Positions 32,614-41,003 of a stretch of DNA of 64,000 nt are shown piece by piece. The notes under the pieces were generated by a model. It was not told where the DNA came from. It made no database searches and saw nothing but the letters and a program-made list of their open reading frames with translations. How positions within the stretch are numbered: the first letter of the stretch is position 1; every line of letters starts with the position of its first letter. The position numbers and the translations under genes are program-made. The DNA lies in assembly GCF_032334255.1 (NCBI RefSeq), contig NZ_JAUHMF010000001.1, positions 186,001 through 250,000 on the forward strand. Direction: 5' to 3'. The DNA comes from Thermanaerothrix solaris. Its GTDB lineage: Bacteria; Chloroflexota; Anaerolineae; Anaerolineales; Anaerolineaceae.

Positions 32614-33132
32614 TCATGGGGGTGAGAAGGTCGCTGGTAAAGGAGCACCACAGGCTACGCAATGAGTGTTTTCGGGTGGATTAGGCGTTCGACAGTATTC
32701 GCAGACAAGGCGGCTAAGGGCTTGGCTGATCTGCTCGCTGGCACGATGAAAATGTGCGGTGGCTTCAATCGTTTCCCAGATTTCTTGCGTTAATTGCAAA
32801 GATTCAATGTCTTGAGCCAAATCATCAATGCGTTCTAGCAATCGCCAGGGATTGCGCAGCAGGCTGAGTACCGTAACCCCCAAACTGGCCGCCACATCCC
32901 ATATGGCTTGTTTACCCACCTGAACGATCACACCCTTGGCGATCCTTTCAAGGGTAACACCGATAGCCGTTTGGCCTCCCGATCGCGAGTCTTCGCGGGT
33001 GGTGATTTGCAATGCGATTTTGGGGCCATCGCCAATCTGGTACACACGATAACCGCCTCGATCAAAGCGTATTCTCAAGGCTTCGGCGATGTCTTGAGGG
33101 GTAATTTCTCCATAGTAAACCCGCTGTTCCAT
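32614..33132 (-). CDS. Uncharacterised protein with a C-terminal zinc ribbon
   Basis: A 172-residue protein. Its first 110 residues are an alpha/beta region of unknown fold (ITPQDIAEALRIRFDRGGYRVYQ), then a helical linker (SLQLTQEIWETIEATAHF), then a zinc ribbon CEYCRTPNPPENTHCVACG (C-x2-C...C-x2-C) close to the C-terminus. A weakly hydrophobic patch near 80-95 (IWDVAASLGVTVLSLL) may be membrane-associated. I do not recognise the N-terminal domain. It is alone on this strand, divergent from the SH3b gene. Function unknown; zinc-ribbon ends often mediate protein contact. Confidence 0.6.
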   Translation of the reverse strand: MEQRVYYGEITPQDIAEALRIRFDRGGYRVYQIGDGPKIALQITTREDSRSGGQTAIGVTLERIAKGVIVQVGKQAIWDVAASLGVTVLSLLRNPWRLLERIDDLAQDIESLQLTQEIWETIEATAHFHRASEQISQALSRLVCEYCRTPNPPENTHCVACGAPLPATFSPP

Positions 33133-33192
33133 GATTGAATTGATTATAATCGGACACAGATCAATTTGGAGTCAGGTTTAAAGAGGAATTGC

Positions 33193-33816
33193 ATGAGAGT
33201 AAAACATTTTTGGGCACTGATAACCCTGATTATCGCAGGGGTGATGTTTTTTCAACCCGCTTTTTCCGGTTTGAGCGTACAGGCACAAATTCCTACTGTA
33301 GATATTCCGACCGTAACCAGCACGCCGAGCGGCCCCATGGTTACGGTCAAACCCGGTTTAGGTGAAGATTTTGTCAATGTGCGTTCAGGCCCAGGAGGTG
33401 TTTACCCACGGATCGGGGTTCTATTATTGGGGCAAAAGGTACCCGCCAAAGGACGTTCGCCGGGCGGAGAATGGATTATGATCGAATATCCAGGGGTTCC
33501 GGGAGGCGTGGGATGGGTCTATGCCCCGCGTGTGGATGTGACACCAGGGTTTGAATTGCCGGTAGTTGAACCGCCTCCCACAGTGACCCCGCAGATTACA
33601 CCAACCATTGATCCTACCCTGGCGGCCCAGTTTGTGTTTACACCCCAACCGACCCGTCTGCCAACGTTTACCCCAGCCCCCTCGCTGGTGGTGCCAACCT
33701 TTACCGATGCCGGTGCTTCGGGTAGCGCAGTAGGGATTCCGGCAGGTTTGGTCATTGTGATTTTGCTCTCGGTGGGAATTTTGCTGGGAATTTTCGCCTT
33801 TTTACAAGGGCGTTAG
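33193..33816 (+). CDS. Exported SH3b-domain protein with a C-terminal membrane anchor
   Basis: A 207-residue cell-surface protein. A signal peptide at 1-32 (basic MRVKH, then a hydrophobic core, cleaved after about VQA-Q) precedes a bacterial SH3 domain (about 50-115, LGEDFVNVRSGPGGVYPRIGVLLLGQKV...WIMIEYPGVPGGVGWVYAPRV). A Pro/Thr-rich linker (about 120-175) and a C-terminal helix (AGLVIVILLSVGILLGIFAFL) end in R. The N-R-S-G-P-G motif is typical of SH3b cell-wall binding. The start at 33193 is preferred over an in-frame start at 33166, given AAGAGGA 5-11 bases upstream. It is a likely cell-envelope binding or sensing protein with no catalytic domain. Confidence 0.82.
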   Translation: MRVKHFWALITLIIAGVMFFQPAFSGLSVQAQIPTVDIPTVTSTPSGPMVTVKPGLGEDFVNVRSGPGGVYPRIGVLLLGQKVPAKGRSPGGEWIMIEYPGVPGGVGWVYAPRVDVTPGFELPVVEPPPTVTPQITPTIDPTLAAQFVFTPQPTRLPTFTPAPSLVVPTFTDAGASGSAVGIPAGLVIVILLSVGILLGIFAFLQGR

Positions 33817-33822
33817 GAACTC

Positions 33823-34503
33823 TCAGGTTATTCTAGAAGGGGTACTAGCATCAAGAAATTCGCGCATGGCTTGCAGGCAATTGGCGCTGACGCGGTGTCC
33901 AACATGGTCTAAGCAAGCCTGGATATCGGCTCCGGCGATTTCGAGCCATTTCAAGCATTCTTGGGCTCGCTCGAAAGGGACGATGTCATCATTGTAACCG
34001 TGGGCAAGAAAAATGGGTTTTCCGGAGAGCAAGCCCGGGCGGAGGGCGTTTGTCCCGCCTCGAGGTAGGAAGCCGGAAAGTAGGATCAGCCGATTGACCT
34101 GCTTTGGAAACAAAATGGTGAACGTAAGAGCCATTGCTGCCCCTTGACTGAACCCCATAATGTCGAACGGTGCTTTGGGGAAAGAAAAATACTCCCACCA
34201 GTTTTCCAGATCATCTCTTAATTTTAAGGCAGATTGTGCAAATACCTCCCAGGAGGCAGGTCTTTCAGGGGTGGGTGGAACCCAGGCGTATCCTCCAGGT
34301 TCTGCCGGGAATGGAGCGCGAGGTGCTAATATCCAGCGAGTGGCAGGTAGGCGACGGATGAAAATGTCCATGGAATGCTCATCCCCTGTCCAACCGTGGA
34401 GAGCCAACAAGGGCGGGGCTGGGTGATCATCGGACTGGGGTGGAAAGACTTTGAGGATTCGATCTTCAAACTGATAGAGACGAGCGTTTTCAAGAGCGAC
34501 CAT
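33823..34503 (-). CDS. Alpha/beta hydrolase of the phospholipase/carboxylesterase type
   Basis: A 226-residue serine hydrolase. Oxyanion-region LLALHGWTGDEHS near 33-45, nucleophile elbow IMGFSQGAAMAL (Ser near 119), acid in HGYNDDIVPFERA, and final His in DHVGHRVS complete the triad. It resembles YpfH/carboxylesterase 2 proteins that act on short-chain esters. Cytosolic, without a signal. It overlaps the small membrane gene upstream by 14 bases and belongs to a minus-strand run with patatin, so lipid turnover is a sensible but unproven role. The end lies 6 bases from the convergent SH3b gene. Confidence 0.85.
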   Translation of the reverse strand: MVALENARLYQFEDRILKVFPPQSDDHPAPPLLALHGWTGDEHSMDIFIRRLPATRWILAPRAPFPAEPGGYAWVPPTPERPASWEVFAQSALKLRDDLENWWEYFSFPKAPFDIMGFSQGAAMALTFTILFPKQVNRLILLSGFLPRGGTNALRPGLLSGKPIFLAHGYNDDIVPFERAQECLKWLEIAGADIQACLDHVGHRVSANCLQAMREFLDASTPSRIT

Positions 34504-34711
34504 GTTTTACAATCCAATCCCAGATTGCAAGAGTTAGTAGGATCATTCCTATCGGCATCAATGCAACTAAAAGGCATAACAAGCCAAAACCGGCTGCAGG
34601 AAGTCCATACCGCCAGGCAATTAGACCCAAGCCGATAATAAACAAGATGAACAGCCCGCCAAGGATCAAGCGAAATGTTGTTTGCCGGGCGTAGTGTCTT
34701 AGATCTCGCAT
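34490..34711 (-). CDS. Small two-helix membrane protein
   Basis: A 73-residue protein with a basic N-terminus (MRDLRHYARQ), then two hydrophobic helices (FRLILGGLFILFIIGLGLIAW and GFGLLCLLVALMPIGMILLTLAIW) and a short basic end. I do not recognise a family. It is between patatin and the esterase on the same strand, 7 bases after patatin and overlapping the esterase start by 14, so it is transcribed and translated with them. Longer in-frame starts up to 34813 would run into the patatin gene and are rejected. A helper or anchor for the lipid hydrolases is possible. Confidence 0.6.
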   Translation of the reverse strand: MRDLRHYARQTTFRLILGGLFILFIIGLGLIAWRYGLPAAGFGLLCLLVALMPIGMILLTLAIWDWIVKHGRS

Positions 34712-34718
34712 TTGAGCA

Positions 34719-35636
34719 TTACTCTTCCAGGGGATGAATGATCTCAGGTGGGGGTGGGCTTTGGAAGCGACGCAGTAGGCCATGGGGCCAGGAAAGCGCA
34801 TGATGAATGGCATCTAGTGAATTTTCTACGGCTTCTTCACCGGCCTTAAGTAAAACACCTGGCTCCACTTTATCCAGAATCCCAAATTGGTTGACATCAG
34901 GACGTAAGATCACATCGGGCTTTTCAACTTGCATACGAAGTTCTGCTAACATGCGTGAAGTAATATCTATGGCTTGAATATAAATGCGAAATGCTTGACT
35001 GAGACGCAAGTTAGATATTTGGCTCAAAAGAGGAGGAGGGAGCGGAGGGGTGGGGATAGGGGTGAAATCGGGTAATTCCTGCCATTTTTCTGGTACCGGT
35101 GAAAGACATACGGCGATGATTGGAAGTTTGGGGGCTAGCCAACGGGCTACAGCTACCGGGACTGGGTCAAGCACGCCTCCATCTACTAATTCGGCCGGTC
35201 CGATTTTCTGAGGGGGGAAGATACCGGGAATGGCAATTGTGGCTAATACGGCGTCTAGAACCGAACCTCGGTTTAGCACGTATTCTTGCTTCGTATGCAG
35301 ATCAACCGCCGTGCAGGCGAAGGGGATAAGTAAGCGCTCGAAGGTTAAACCGGCCAGAAAACGCTCCAAAAATGGAGCAACCTGACCTAAACCCAACAAT
35401 GATGGGCCGTCTTTAGGACGACGTGCAAAGTAATTAATGCGGTTTAAGTCGGCAAGAGCTTCGGTCAGTTGGCTGACAGAATAACCAGCGGCGTACAAAG
35501 CACCCACGACTCCCCCAGCACTGGTCCCGGCAATGGCCTTGATTTTGATCCCTTCTTGCTCTAAACGATGGATGACTCCCAAATGGGCAATTCCTTTAAC
35601 CCCTCCGCCCCCTAACGCCAATGCAATTTCGCTCAT
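34719..35636 (-). CDS. Patatin-like phospholipase (RssA/YchK type)
   Basis: A 305-residue acyl hydrolase using a Ser-Asp dyad. Oxyanion loop ALGGGGVKGIAHLGV near 7-21, nucleophile elbow AGTSAGGVVGAL (Ser in GTSAG), and catalytic Asp in VDGGVLDPVPV (DGG) are all present. The length and the compact core are those of bacterial patatins rather than outer-membrane forms; no signal peptide is visible, so it works in the cytoplasm on phospholipids or lysolipids. The extra C-terminal 90 residues are poorly conserved. First of a three-gene minus-strand set with the small membrane protein and the esterase. Confidence 0.9.
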   Translation of the reverse strand: MSEIALALGGGGVKGIAHLGVIHRLEQEGIKIKAIAGTSAGGVVGALYAAGYSVSQLTEALADLNRINYFARRPKDGPSLLGLGQVAPFLERFLAGLTFERLLIPFACTAVDLHTKQEYVLNRGSVLDAVLATIAIPGIFPPQKIGPAELVDGGVLDPVPVAVARWLAPKLPIIAVCLSPVPEKWQELPDFTPIPTPPLPPPLLSQISNLRLSQAFRIYIQAIDITSRMLAELRMQVEKPDVILRPDVNQFGILDKVEPGVLLKAGEEAVENSLDAIHHALSWPHGLLRRFQSPPPPEIIHPLEE

Positions 35637-35773
35637 CGCAATTACCTCCCTATGCTTTTTGACCGTCTTTGTATGCTAAGGTCATTATAATCCCAACGGT
35701 TAAGAGATATGAAAGGTGCTTGAGAGAGGGTAAAGTCCCCAAAGAGCGAGTAGAATTGAACGGTTGATTTTCA

Positions 35774-37063
35774 ATGGAAGCGGGTAAGGTCATGAGGGGT
35801 CGTCTGTCCATGTTTCGCTGGTTGAATTTGGGAGTGCTCCCCGCAGAATATCGGGGCAATTTTAGTCATCTGATTGCCGATATTGCCTGGTATGGGGTTC
35901 TAAACGGGAGTTCCCTTTCTTTTCTCACCATTTATGCCGCTCGGGTTGGGGCTACGGCAGAGCAAATTGGATGGATCAACGCGGCACCAGCCCTAATGAG
36001 TCTACTTTTCGCCCTGCCAGCAGGTGCATTACTTGAACAACGTTTTGTGCATCCAATGGTTGTTCGAACGGCGGTTATACATCGCTTGTTATATTTGATC
36101 CTTGTCTTCCTGCCGCTCTGGGCATCAACCTCAATCCAACCTTCTGTATTAATCGGACTGATCTTTCTCTTTTACATACCTGGTGCTGCACTTTCAGTTA
36201 GTTTCAATGCCTTGTTTGCAGAAACCGTTCCAGCAAATTGGCGGGCATGGGTGGCGGGGATGCGAAATGCGGCATTTGCCATCGCTACCATTGTTTCCTC
36301 GCTGATTTGTGGTTACATTTTGAATATTTCCCCCTTTCCGACGGGGTACGTGTGGGTTTTTCTGATCGGGGTCATTGGAGCGGCAATGAGCACCGTGCAT
36401 TTGTATTTTGTGCGCGTGGGAACGAAGGAAAACCATAAAGTGCCGAGAGAGAACCCCCGTCCATTGGTGGCCACTTTTTTGGGGATCATTGCTGATTACA
36501 AGCGGGTATTCCATTTTGAGATTCTTCACACCCCATTTCGTCACATCTTGTTGATTATGTTGGGATTTCACCTGGCCCAGTATTTACCTGTTCCGCTCTT
36601 TCCAATCTATACTGTCAAGGTGCTGGGAATTTCGGACCAATTTATTAGTCTGGGGAATGCGCTTTTTTTCTTCAGTGTGTTTGTGGGTTCGACCCAACTC
36701 GTGCGAATTACCCGGGTTATGGGCAACCGTGGCACTACTGGGTTTGGTTTGATGCTCCTGAGTGGGTTCCCGGCATTACTGAGTATTGCACATTCACCGG
36801 CAGTTTATCTATTGGCTAACTTCATTGGGGGGGCTGCTTGGTCATTGGCGGGTGGAGCTTTGTTTAACTATCTGCTCGATCGTGTACCGGAAGAAGCGCG
36901 AGGGCCTTCGCTGGCCTGGTTTAATGTGGTTGCTAATGCTGGTGTATTGGTCGGATCTCTGGTGGGCCCGTTAGTCGGTCTATGGTTGGGATTACCTCTG
37001 GCGCTCTTGATCTTGGCCGGAGTGCGTTTTTTGATGGGGTGGGTGATCATTCGCTGGGGCTAG
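35774..37063 (+). CDS. Major facilitator superfamily transporter
   Basis: A roughly 429-residue polytopic protein with about 12 hydrophobic helices split by a central cytoplasmic loop near 210-245 (GTKENHKVPRENPRP). Positively charged loops lie between helices 2 and 3 and in the middle, as in MFS carriers. The repeated start LTIYAARVGATAEQIGWINAAPALMSLLFALPAGALLE has the MFS helix 1-2 pattern. No substrate motif is clear to me; drug or metabolite export is the default for this branch. Possible starts are 35774, 35792 and 35810, with no decisive ribosome site. It lies 18 bases before smpB and may be co-transcribed. Confidence 0.8.
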   Translation: MEAGKVMRGRLSMFRWLNLGVLPAEYRGNFSHLIADIAWYGVLNGSSLSFLTIYAARVGATAEQIGWINAAPALMSLLFALPAGALLEQRFVHPMVVRTAVIHRLLYLILVFLPLWASTSIQPSVLIGLIFLFYIPGAALSVSFNALFAETVPANWRAWVAGMRNAAFAIATIVSSLICGYILNISPFPTGYVWVFLIGVIGAAMSTVHLYFVRVGTKENHKVPRENPRPLVATFLGIIADYKRVFHFEILHTPFRHILLIMLGFHLAQYLPVPLFPIYTVKVLGISDQFISLGNALFFFSVFVGSTQLVRITRVMGNRGTTGFGLMLLSGFPALLSIAHSPAVYLLANFIGGAAWSLAGGALFNYLLDRVPEEARGPSLAWFNVVANAGVLVGSLVGPLVGLWLGLPLALLILAGVRFLMGWVIIRWG

Positions 37064-37081
37064 ATGTGTTAAAATGCAGGT

Positions 37082-37540
37082 ATGAGTATCAAGATTGTAG
37101 CGACCAACCGCAAAGCAAAATTTGAGTACTTCCTGTTGGAACGTTACGAGGCAGGAATTGCCTTACAGGGTAGCGAGATCAAGTCTGTGCGAGCCGGGCA
37201 GGTCAACCTGACCGATTCCTATGTGCAGGTAGATGGGCGCGAAGCCTGGTTGGTCAACGCTCACATTGCCCCTTACGACAAAGCCAGTCGGTTCAATCAT
37301 GACCCCAAACGACCGCGGCGGTTGCTTCTCCACCGGCGCGAAATCCTGGAACTCTGGAATGCCGTTCGTCAAAAGGGAGTGACCATCATCCCAGTTCAAA
37401 TGTATCTTAAGGACGGATTGGCTAAGGTGGAAATCGCTATTGCCAAAGGCAAGAAACTTTATGATAAACGCCATGATATAGCTAAGCGTGATGAAGAACG
37501 CGAACTGGCTCGAGAAGAGAGTCGTCGCTACCGATTTTAA
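37082..37540 (+). CDS. smpB: SsrA-binding protein SmpB
   Basis: A 152-residue SmpB, the partner of tmRNA in rescuing stalled ribosomes. Diagnostic stretches are NRKAKFEYFLLERYEAGIALQGSEIKSVRAG, EAWLVNAHIAPYDKASRFNHDPKRPRRLLLHRREI, and the basic C-terminal tail KKLYDKRHDIAKRDEERELAREESRRYRF that helices into the mRNA channel (cut here for length). No tmRNA gene (ssrA) is seen nearby. ATG is separated from the MFS stop by 18 bases. Its downstream neighbour is the lipid-kinase-like gene. Confidence 0.97.
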   Translation: MSIKIVATNRKAKFEYFLLERYEAGIALQGSEIKSVRAGQVNLTDSYVQVDGREAWLVNAHIAPYDKASRFNHDPKRPRRLLLHRREILELWNAVRQKGVTIIPVQMYLKDGLAKVEIAIAKGKKLYDKRHDIAKRDEERELAREESRRYRF

Positions 37541-37554
37541 TAATTCTCCCATTG

Positions 37555-38271
37555 ATGATTATGCTCCATAGCAGTTTTTCGGCCTTCCTAATCACACTTT
37601 TATTGGCATTGGCTTGGTTAAGATTGAATAACTTTATGGCAGCATGGGGTTGGGTGAGCGGCCCGGTGAGTCGTAAAATCATTCATATCGGTACCGGGCC
37701 AATTTTTGTTTTGTGCTGGCTTTTGTTTCCGGAGTCCTATTCGTCGCGCTTTTGGGCCGCACTGATCCCTTTGGGAATTACGGTTCAGTTTCTATTGGTA
37801 GGACTAGGGTTGCTAAAGGATGAAGCGGCAGTAGTCGCCATGACCCGGCACGGGTTGGCGCGCGAAATTTTACGTGGTCCGCTCTTTTATGGAATCGTGT
37901 TTGTTCTAGTAACAATCTTGTACTGGTATGATACACCTATTGGCATAGTTGCCCTTATGCTTCTTTGTGGTGGAGATGGGTTAGCCGACCTTGTCGGCAA
38001 GCGCTTGCCCAGTTCCTCGTTACCCTGGTCGCGGTCGAAGACGGTGGCAGGTTCATTGGCGATGTTAGTTGGCGGTTGGGGTATAGCGGCTTTTGTTTGG
38101 GGAGTTTTCATCCTAGTGGGGGCGATTGATTCCTCCGCATCGGATCTGTTTGGTCCTTTGTTGGCCATTGCCTCCGTGGCAGCGGCGATTGAATCTTTAC
38201 CCTTTCCGGACATTGATAATCTCACAGTGCCGGCAGCCGCAATTTTGGCGGGACACCTTCTTTTGAGTTGA
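37555..38271 (+). CDS. Phytol/dolichol-kinase-like (CTP-dependent polyprenol kinase family) membrane protein
   Basis: A roughly 238-residue membrane protein with about seven hydrophobic segments. It carries RKIIHIGTGPIF near 40-51, GGDGLADLVGKRLP near 140-153, and SKTVAGSLAMLVGGWG near 160-175. These match the conserved basic, GDG..AD..G and KT..GS elements of the phytol/dolichol kinase and CDP-diglyceride synthetase superfamily. It probably phosphorylates an isoprenoid alcohol using CTP. ATG at 37555 is chosen; TTG at 37552 and ATG at 37561 are alternatives, none with a clear ribosome site. It follows smpB by 14 bases and precedes hutH by 7. Confidence 0.75.
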   Translation: MIMLHSSFSAFLITLLLALAWLRLNNFMAAWGWVSGPVSRKIIHIGTGPIFVLCWLLFPESYSSRFWAALIPLGITVQFLLVGLGLLKDEAAVVAMTRHGLAREILRGPLFYGIVFVLVTILYWYDTPIGIVALMLLCGGDGLADLVGKRLPSSSLPWSRSKTVAGSLAMLVGGWGIAAFVWGVFILVGAIDSSASDLFGPLLAIASVAAAIESLPFPDIDNLTVPAAAILAGHLLLS

Positions 38272-38278
38272 GGTTAGC

Positions 38279-39811
38279 ATGATCGAAATTGATGGTCATC
38301 ATTTGACAATCTCGGATGTGGTAGCCGTTGCGCGTCGAAAAGAGCCGGTTTCACTTTCAACGGCAGGGAAGGAGGCCATTTTGCGGTCTCGCGGTTGGCT
38401 GGAGCAGATCTTACGGGAAGACAAACCGGTTTATGGTATCAACACGGGTTTTGGAATCTTTGCCGAACAGCGCATTAAACCTGAAGCCAGCGATCGTTTG
38501 AGCCGAAACTTAATTCTCAGTCACGCCGTTGCAACTGGAACTCCGTTTCCGGATGATATTGTGCGTGCGGCGATGCTGATCCGAGCAAATACTTTAGCCC
38601 GTGGCCACTCAGGGGTTCGTGTTGAAGTGGTTGACACTCTACTTGAGATGCTTAATCGGGATGTTGTTCCTGTTGTGCCCGAACAAGGATCATTGGGATC
38701 CTCAGGCGATCTTGCTCTACTCTCTCATTTGGCACTGGTGTTTACTACCGATCCCGAAGATCGTGCGGAAGATTCAGGGTGGGCTCGTTTCAAAGGTGAA
38801 ATCCTGCGGGGAAAAGACGCAATGGAAGCGGCAGGACTGAAGCGCTTAGTTTTAGGAGCAAAGGAAGGATTAGCCATCAATAACGGGGCCACTTTTTCGG
38901 CGGCAATTGCGGCTTTAGCCCTTTATGATACCCAAAACCTTTTACGAACGGCTGAGGTGGCTTTGGCCATGAGCCTGGAAGCGATTATGGGTTGTATTGA
39001 AGCGTTTGATGTCCGGATTCATGCAGTACGTGGACATCCAGGGCAGGAGAAAGTAGCCGAGCACATATGCCATCTGACCGCCGGATCTACGCTGCTAGGT
39101 CGTGCGCAACGGGTTCAGGATGCCTATTCACTACGCTGTGCTCCTCAAGTGCAGGGGATGGCATGGGATACGTTTGATTTTGTGACTCAAATTATCGAAC
39201 GTGAGATAAATGCTGCAACAGATAACCCGCTTCTTTTTGAGGGTGGAGCCGTGCTCTCAGGAGGTAACTTTCATGGGGAACCGGTGGGTATGGCGATGGA
39301 TTTTTTGGGTGTCGCTATGGCGGAAGTTGCGGCGATTTCTGAACGTCGTATCTTCCGGTTGACCGATGGAAAACTCAACGGCGGTCTTCCACCCATGCTG
39401 GTGGACTTTCCAGACGCAGCGGGGTTGAATTCCGGGTTGATGATGCCTCAATATACAGCCGCCTCGTTAGTGTTGGAGAATCAGACCCTGGCCCATCCGG
39501 ATAGTGTGCACTCACTCCCAACCTCAGGCGAACAGGAAGATCATAATGCGAATGCGACCACAGCTGCTCGACATGCGCGGCAAATCGTTCTCAATACCGC
39601 TCACGTGATTGCCATTGAACTCTATACTGCGGCCAGGGCGCTCGACCTTCGCCTGCGTCAATACCCCGATGCCCGGTTGGGTCAAGGAACCCAAGAGGCG
39701 TATAGCCTTCTGCGCAAATACGTGCCTTATCAGGCTGGGGATGCCTGGTGGGGGCCAGAAATTGAAAAGGTGCGACTACTGGTTGAAGAAGGCATTTTTG
39801 CGCAGTTCTAA
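38279..39811 (+). CDS. hutH: Histidine ammonia-lyase (MIO-dependent aromatic amino-acid lyase)
   Basis: A 510-residue enzyme that deaminates histidine to urocanate. VYGINTGFG (51-59) gives the catalytic Tyr loop, and GSLGSSGDLALLSH has Ser141-Ser142-Gly143 as the MIO-forming triad. His82 in LILSHAVATG and QEDHNAN near 420 favour histidine over phenylalanine or tyrosine. Most HALs have Ala-Ser-Gly and APL rather than Ser-Ser-Gly and ALL, so the loop is slightly unusual. No hutU, hutI or hutG is in the window, so the pathway is either elsewhere or incomplete. It starts 7 bases after the lipid-kinase gene. Family assignment is sure; substrate is likely. Confidence 0.9.
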   Translation: MIEIDGHHLTISDVVAVARRKEPVSLSTAGKEAILRSRGWLEQILREDKPVYGINTGFGIFAEQRIKPEASDRLSRNLILSHAVATGTPFPDDIVRAAMLIRANTLARGHSGVRVEVVDTLLEMLNRDVVPVVPEQGSLGSSGDLALLSHLALVFTTDPEDRAEDSGWARFKGEILRGKDAMEAAGLKRLVLGAKEGLAINNGATFSAAIAALALYDTQNLLRTAEVALAMSLEAIMGCIEAFDVRIHAVRGHPGQEKVAEHICHLTAGSTLLGRAQRVQDAYSLRCAPQVQGMAWDTFDFVTQIIEREINAATDNPLLFEGGAVLSGGNFHGEPVGMAMDFLGVAMAEVAAISERRIFRLTDGKLNGGLPPMLVDFPDAAGLNSGLMMPQYTAASLVLENQTLAHPDSVHSLPTSGEQEDHNANATTAARHARQIVLNTAHVIAIELYTAARALDLRLRQYPDARLGQGTQEAYSLLRKYVPYQAGDAWWGPEIEKVRLLVEEGIFAQF

Positions 39812-39862
39812 CCGCGTTTTAACCCTGGAAATTTGACAAAACCTCTAAGCCGGGGTATCTTT

Positions 39863-40978
39863 ATGGGCATGAATTTCTGGTATCAGCCAATCTCACGACG
39901 GGATTTCTTGAAGTTAGGGGTGCTGACCCTGGGATCGCTGGCATTTCGGCCGTGGATAGAGTGGCAGCAGTTGGCTGCAGATTGGCCGGATGCAGAACGC
40001 TTAGGGCGGATTTGCGTTGGGAAAGTAGATATTCGCGCCCGACCTTCAGCAGATAGCCCTTCTGTAGGTGTGCTATATGAAGATGCGGTTGTTGTATGGT
40101 TGCGCGAAGTGGTGGGAGAGGTCCCGGCAGGGCGTCAAAGTCGCCGTTGGGTTGAAACGCCAGATGGGTATATCTATGCACCTAGCGTTCAGCCGGTGCG
40201 AAATTTACCGAACACACCGGTAAATGAATTGCCTCAAACCAGTCTGGGCAAGGGGATGTGGGTTGAGGTTACCGTTCCTCATGTTCAGATTTTCCTCGAG
40301 AATCGCGAACCTGCATCCCCATGGTTAAAGTATGTGGTTGAGCATGGGCTTATTCCGCGCTTGTATTACAGCCAAATCCTATGGGTAGATGGCATGACGA
40401 CGAATTCCCAAGGTCAAGTCCTCTATCGCATTAATGAACGCTATGGCCCTGGTGATGTTTTCTGGGCTGCAGCGGAAGCGTTCCGCCCCTTGACGGTTGA
40501 GGAACTAACCCCAATTAGTCCGGAAGTTGAGGATAAACGCGTTGTGGTGGATGTAACGCCAACGCGTCAAATGCTTTATTGTTATGAGGGAAAAACTGAG
40601 GTGTATGCGTGTCAAATTTCTTCCGGCGCTAAGTGGGATGCGGCAGGAAATCTGGTTGAGAAATGGGGTACGCCGTTGGGGCCGCATCCTATTTGGCGTA
40701 AAGCCATCTCGATTCATATGAGTGGAGGGCAAACTGGCACCGGGTATGATCTGCCGGGTGTGGCATGGACAACGCTGTTTACCGGTGAAGGTGTAGCTAT
40801 TCATTCCACATTCTGGCACAATGATTTTGGCACCCCGCGCTCTCACGGATGTGTAAACTGCGCCCCGGAGGATGCTAAATTTGTCTTTCGCTGGACAAAA
40901 CCGATTGTCCCGTATGACCCTGGCGATGTAACCGTCAGTATGCCTGGGGGGACGATTGTTGAGGTTATTGAGGCTTAA
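39863..40978 (+). CDS. Tat-exported L,D-transpeptidase (YkuD) with SH3-like domain
   Basis: A 371-residue exported enzyme. The N-terminal ISRRDFLKLGVLTLGSLAF is a twin-arginine signal. An SH3-like part follows (about 45-110, GKVDIRARPSADSPSVG...WVETPDGYIYAPSV), then a linker and the YkuD domain from about 230. That domain has the catalytic motif HSTFWHNDFGTPRSHGCVN near 315-333, with His and Cys in S-H-G-C. It makes 3-3 peptidoglycan cross-links or tethers proteins to the wall. A Tat rather than Sec signal implies export in a folded state, unusual for the family. ATG at 39863 is taken; ATG at 39869 is also possible. Confidence 0.9.
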   Translation: MGMNFWYQPISRRDFLKLGVLTLGSLAFRPWIEWQQLAADWPDAERLGRICVGKVDIRARPSADSPSVGVLYEDAVVVWLREVVGEVPAGRQSRRWVETPDGYIYAPSVQPVRNLPNTPVNELPQTSLGKGMWVEVTVPHVQIFLENREPASPWLKYVVEHGLIPRLYYSQILWVDGMTTNSQGQVLYRINERYGPGDVFWAAAEAFRPLTVEELTPISPEVEDKRVVVDVTPTRQMLYCYEGKTEVYACQISSGAKWDAAGNLVEKWGTPLGPHPIWRKAISIHMSGGQTGTGYDLPGVAWTTLFTGEGVAIHSTFWHNDFGTPRSHGCVNCAPEDAKFVFRWTKPIVPYDPGDVTVSMPGGTIVEVIEA

Positions 40979-41003
40979 AAATCAACCGGTTTTGAGGTGT
41001 TCG

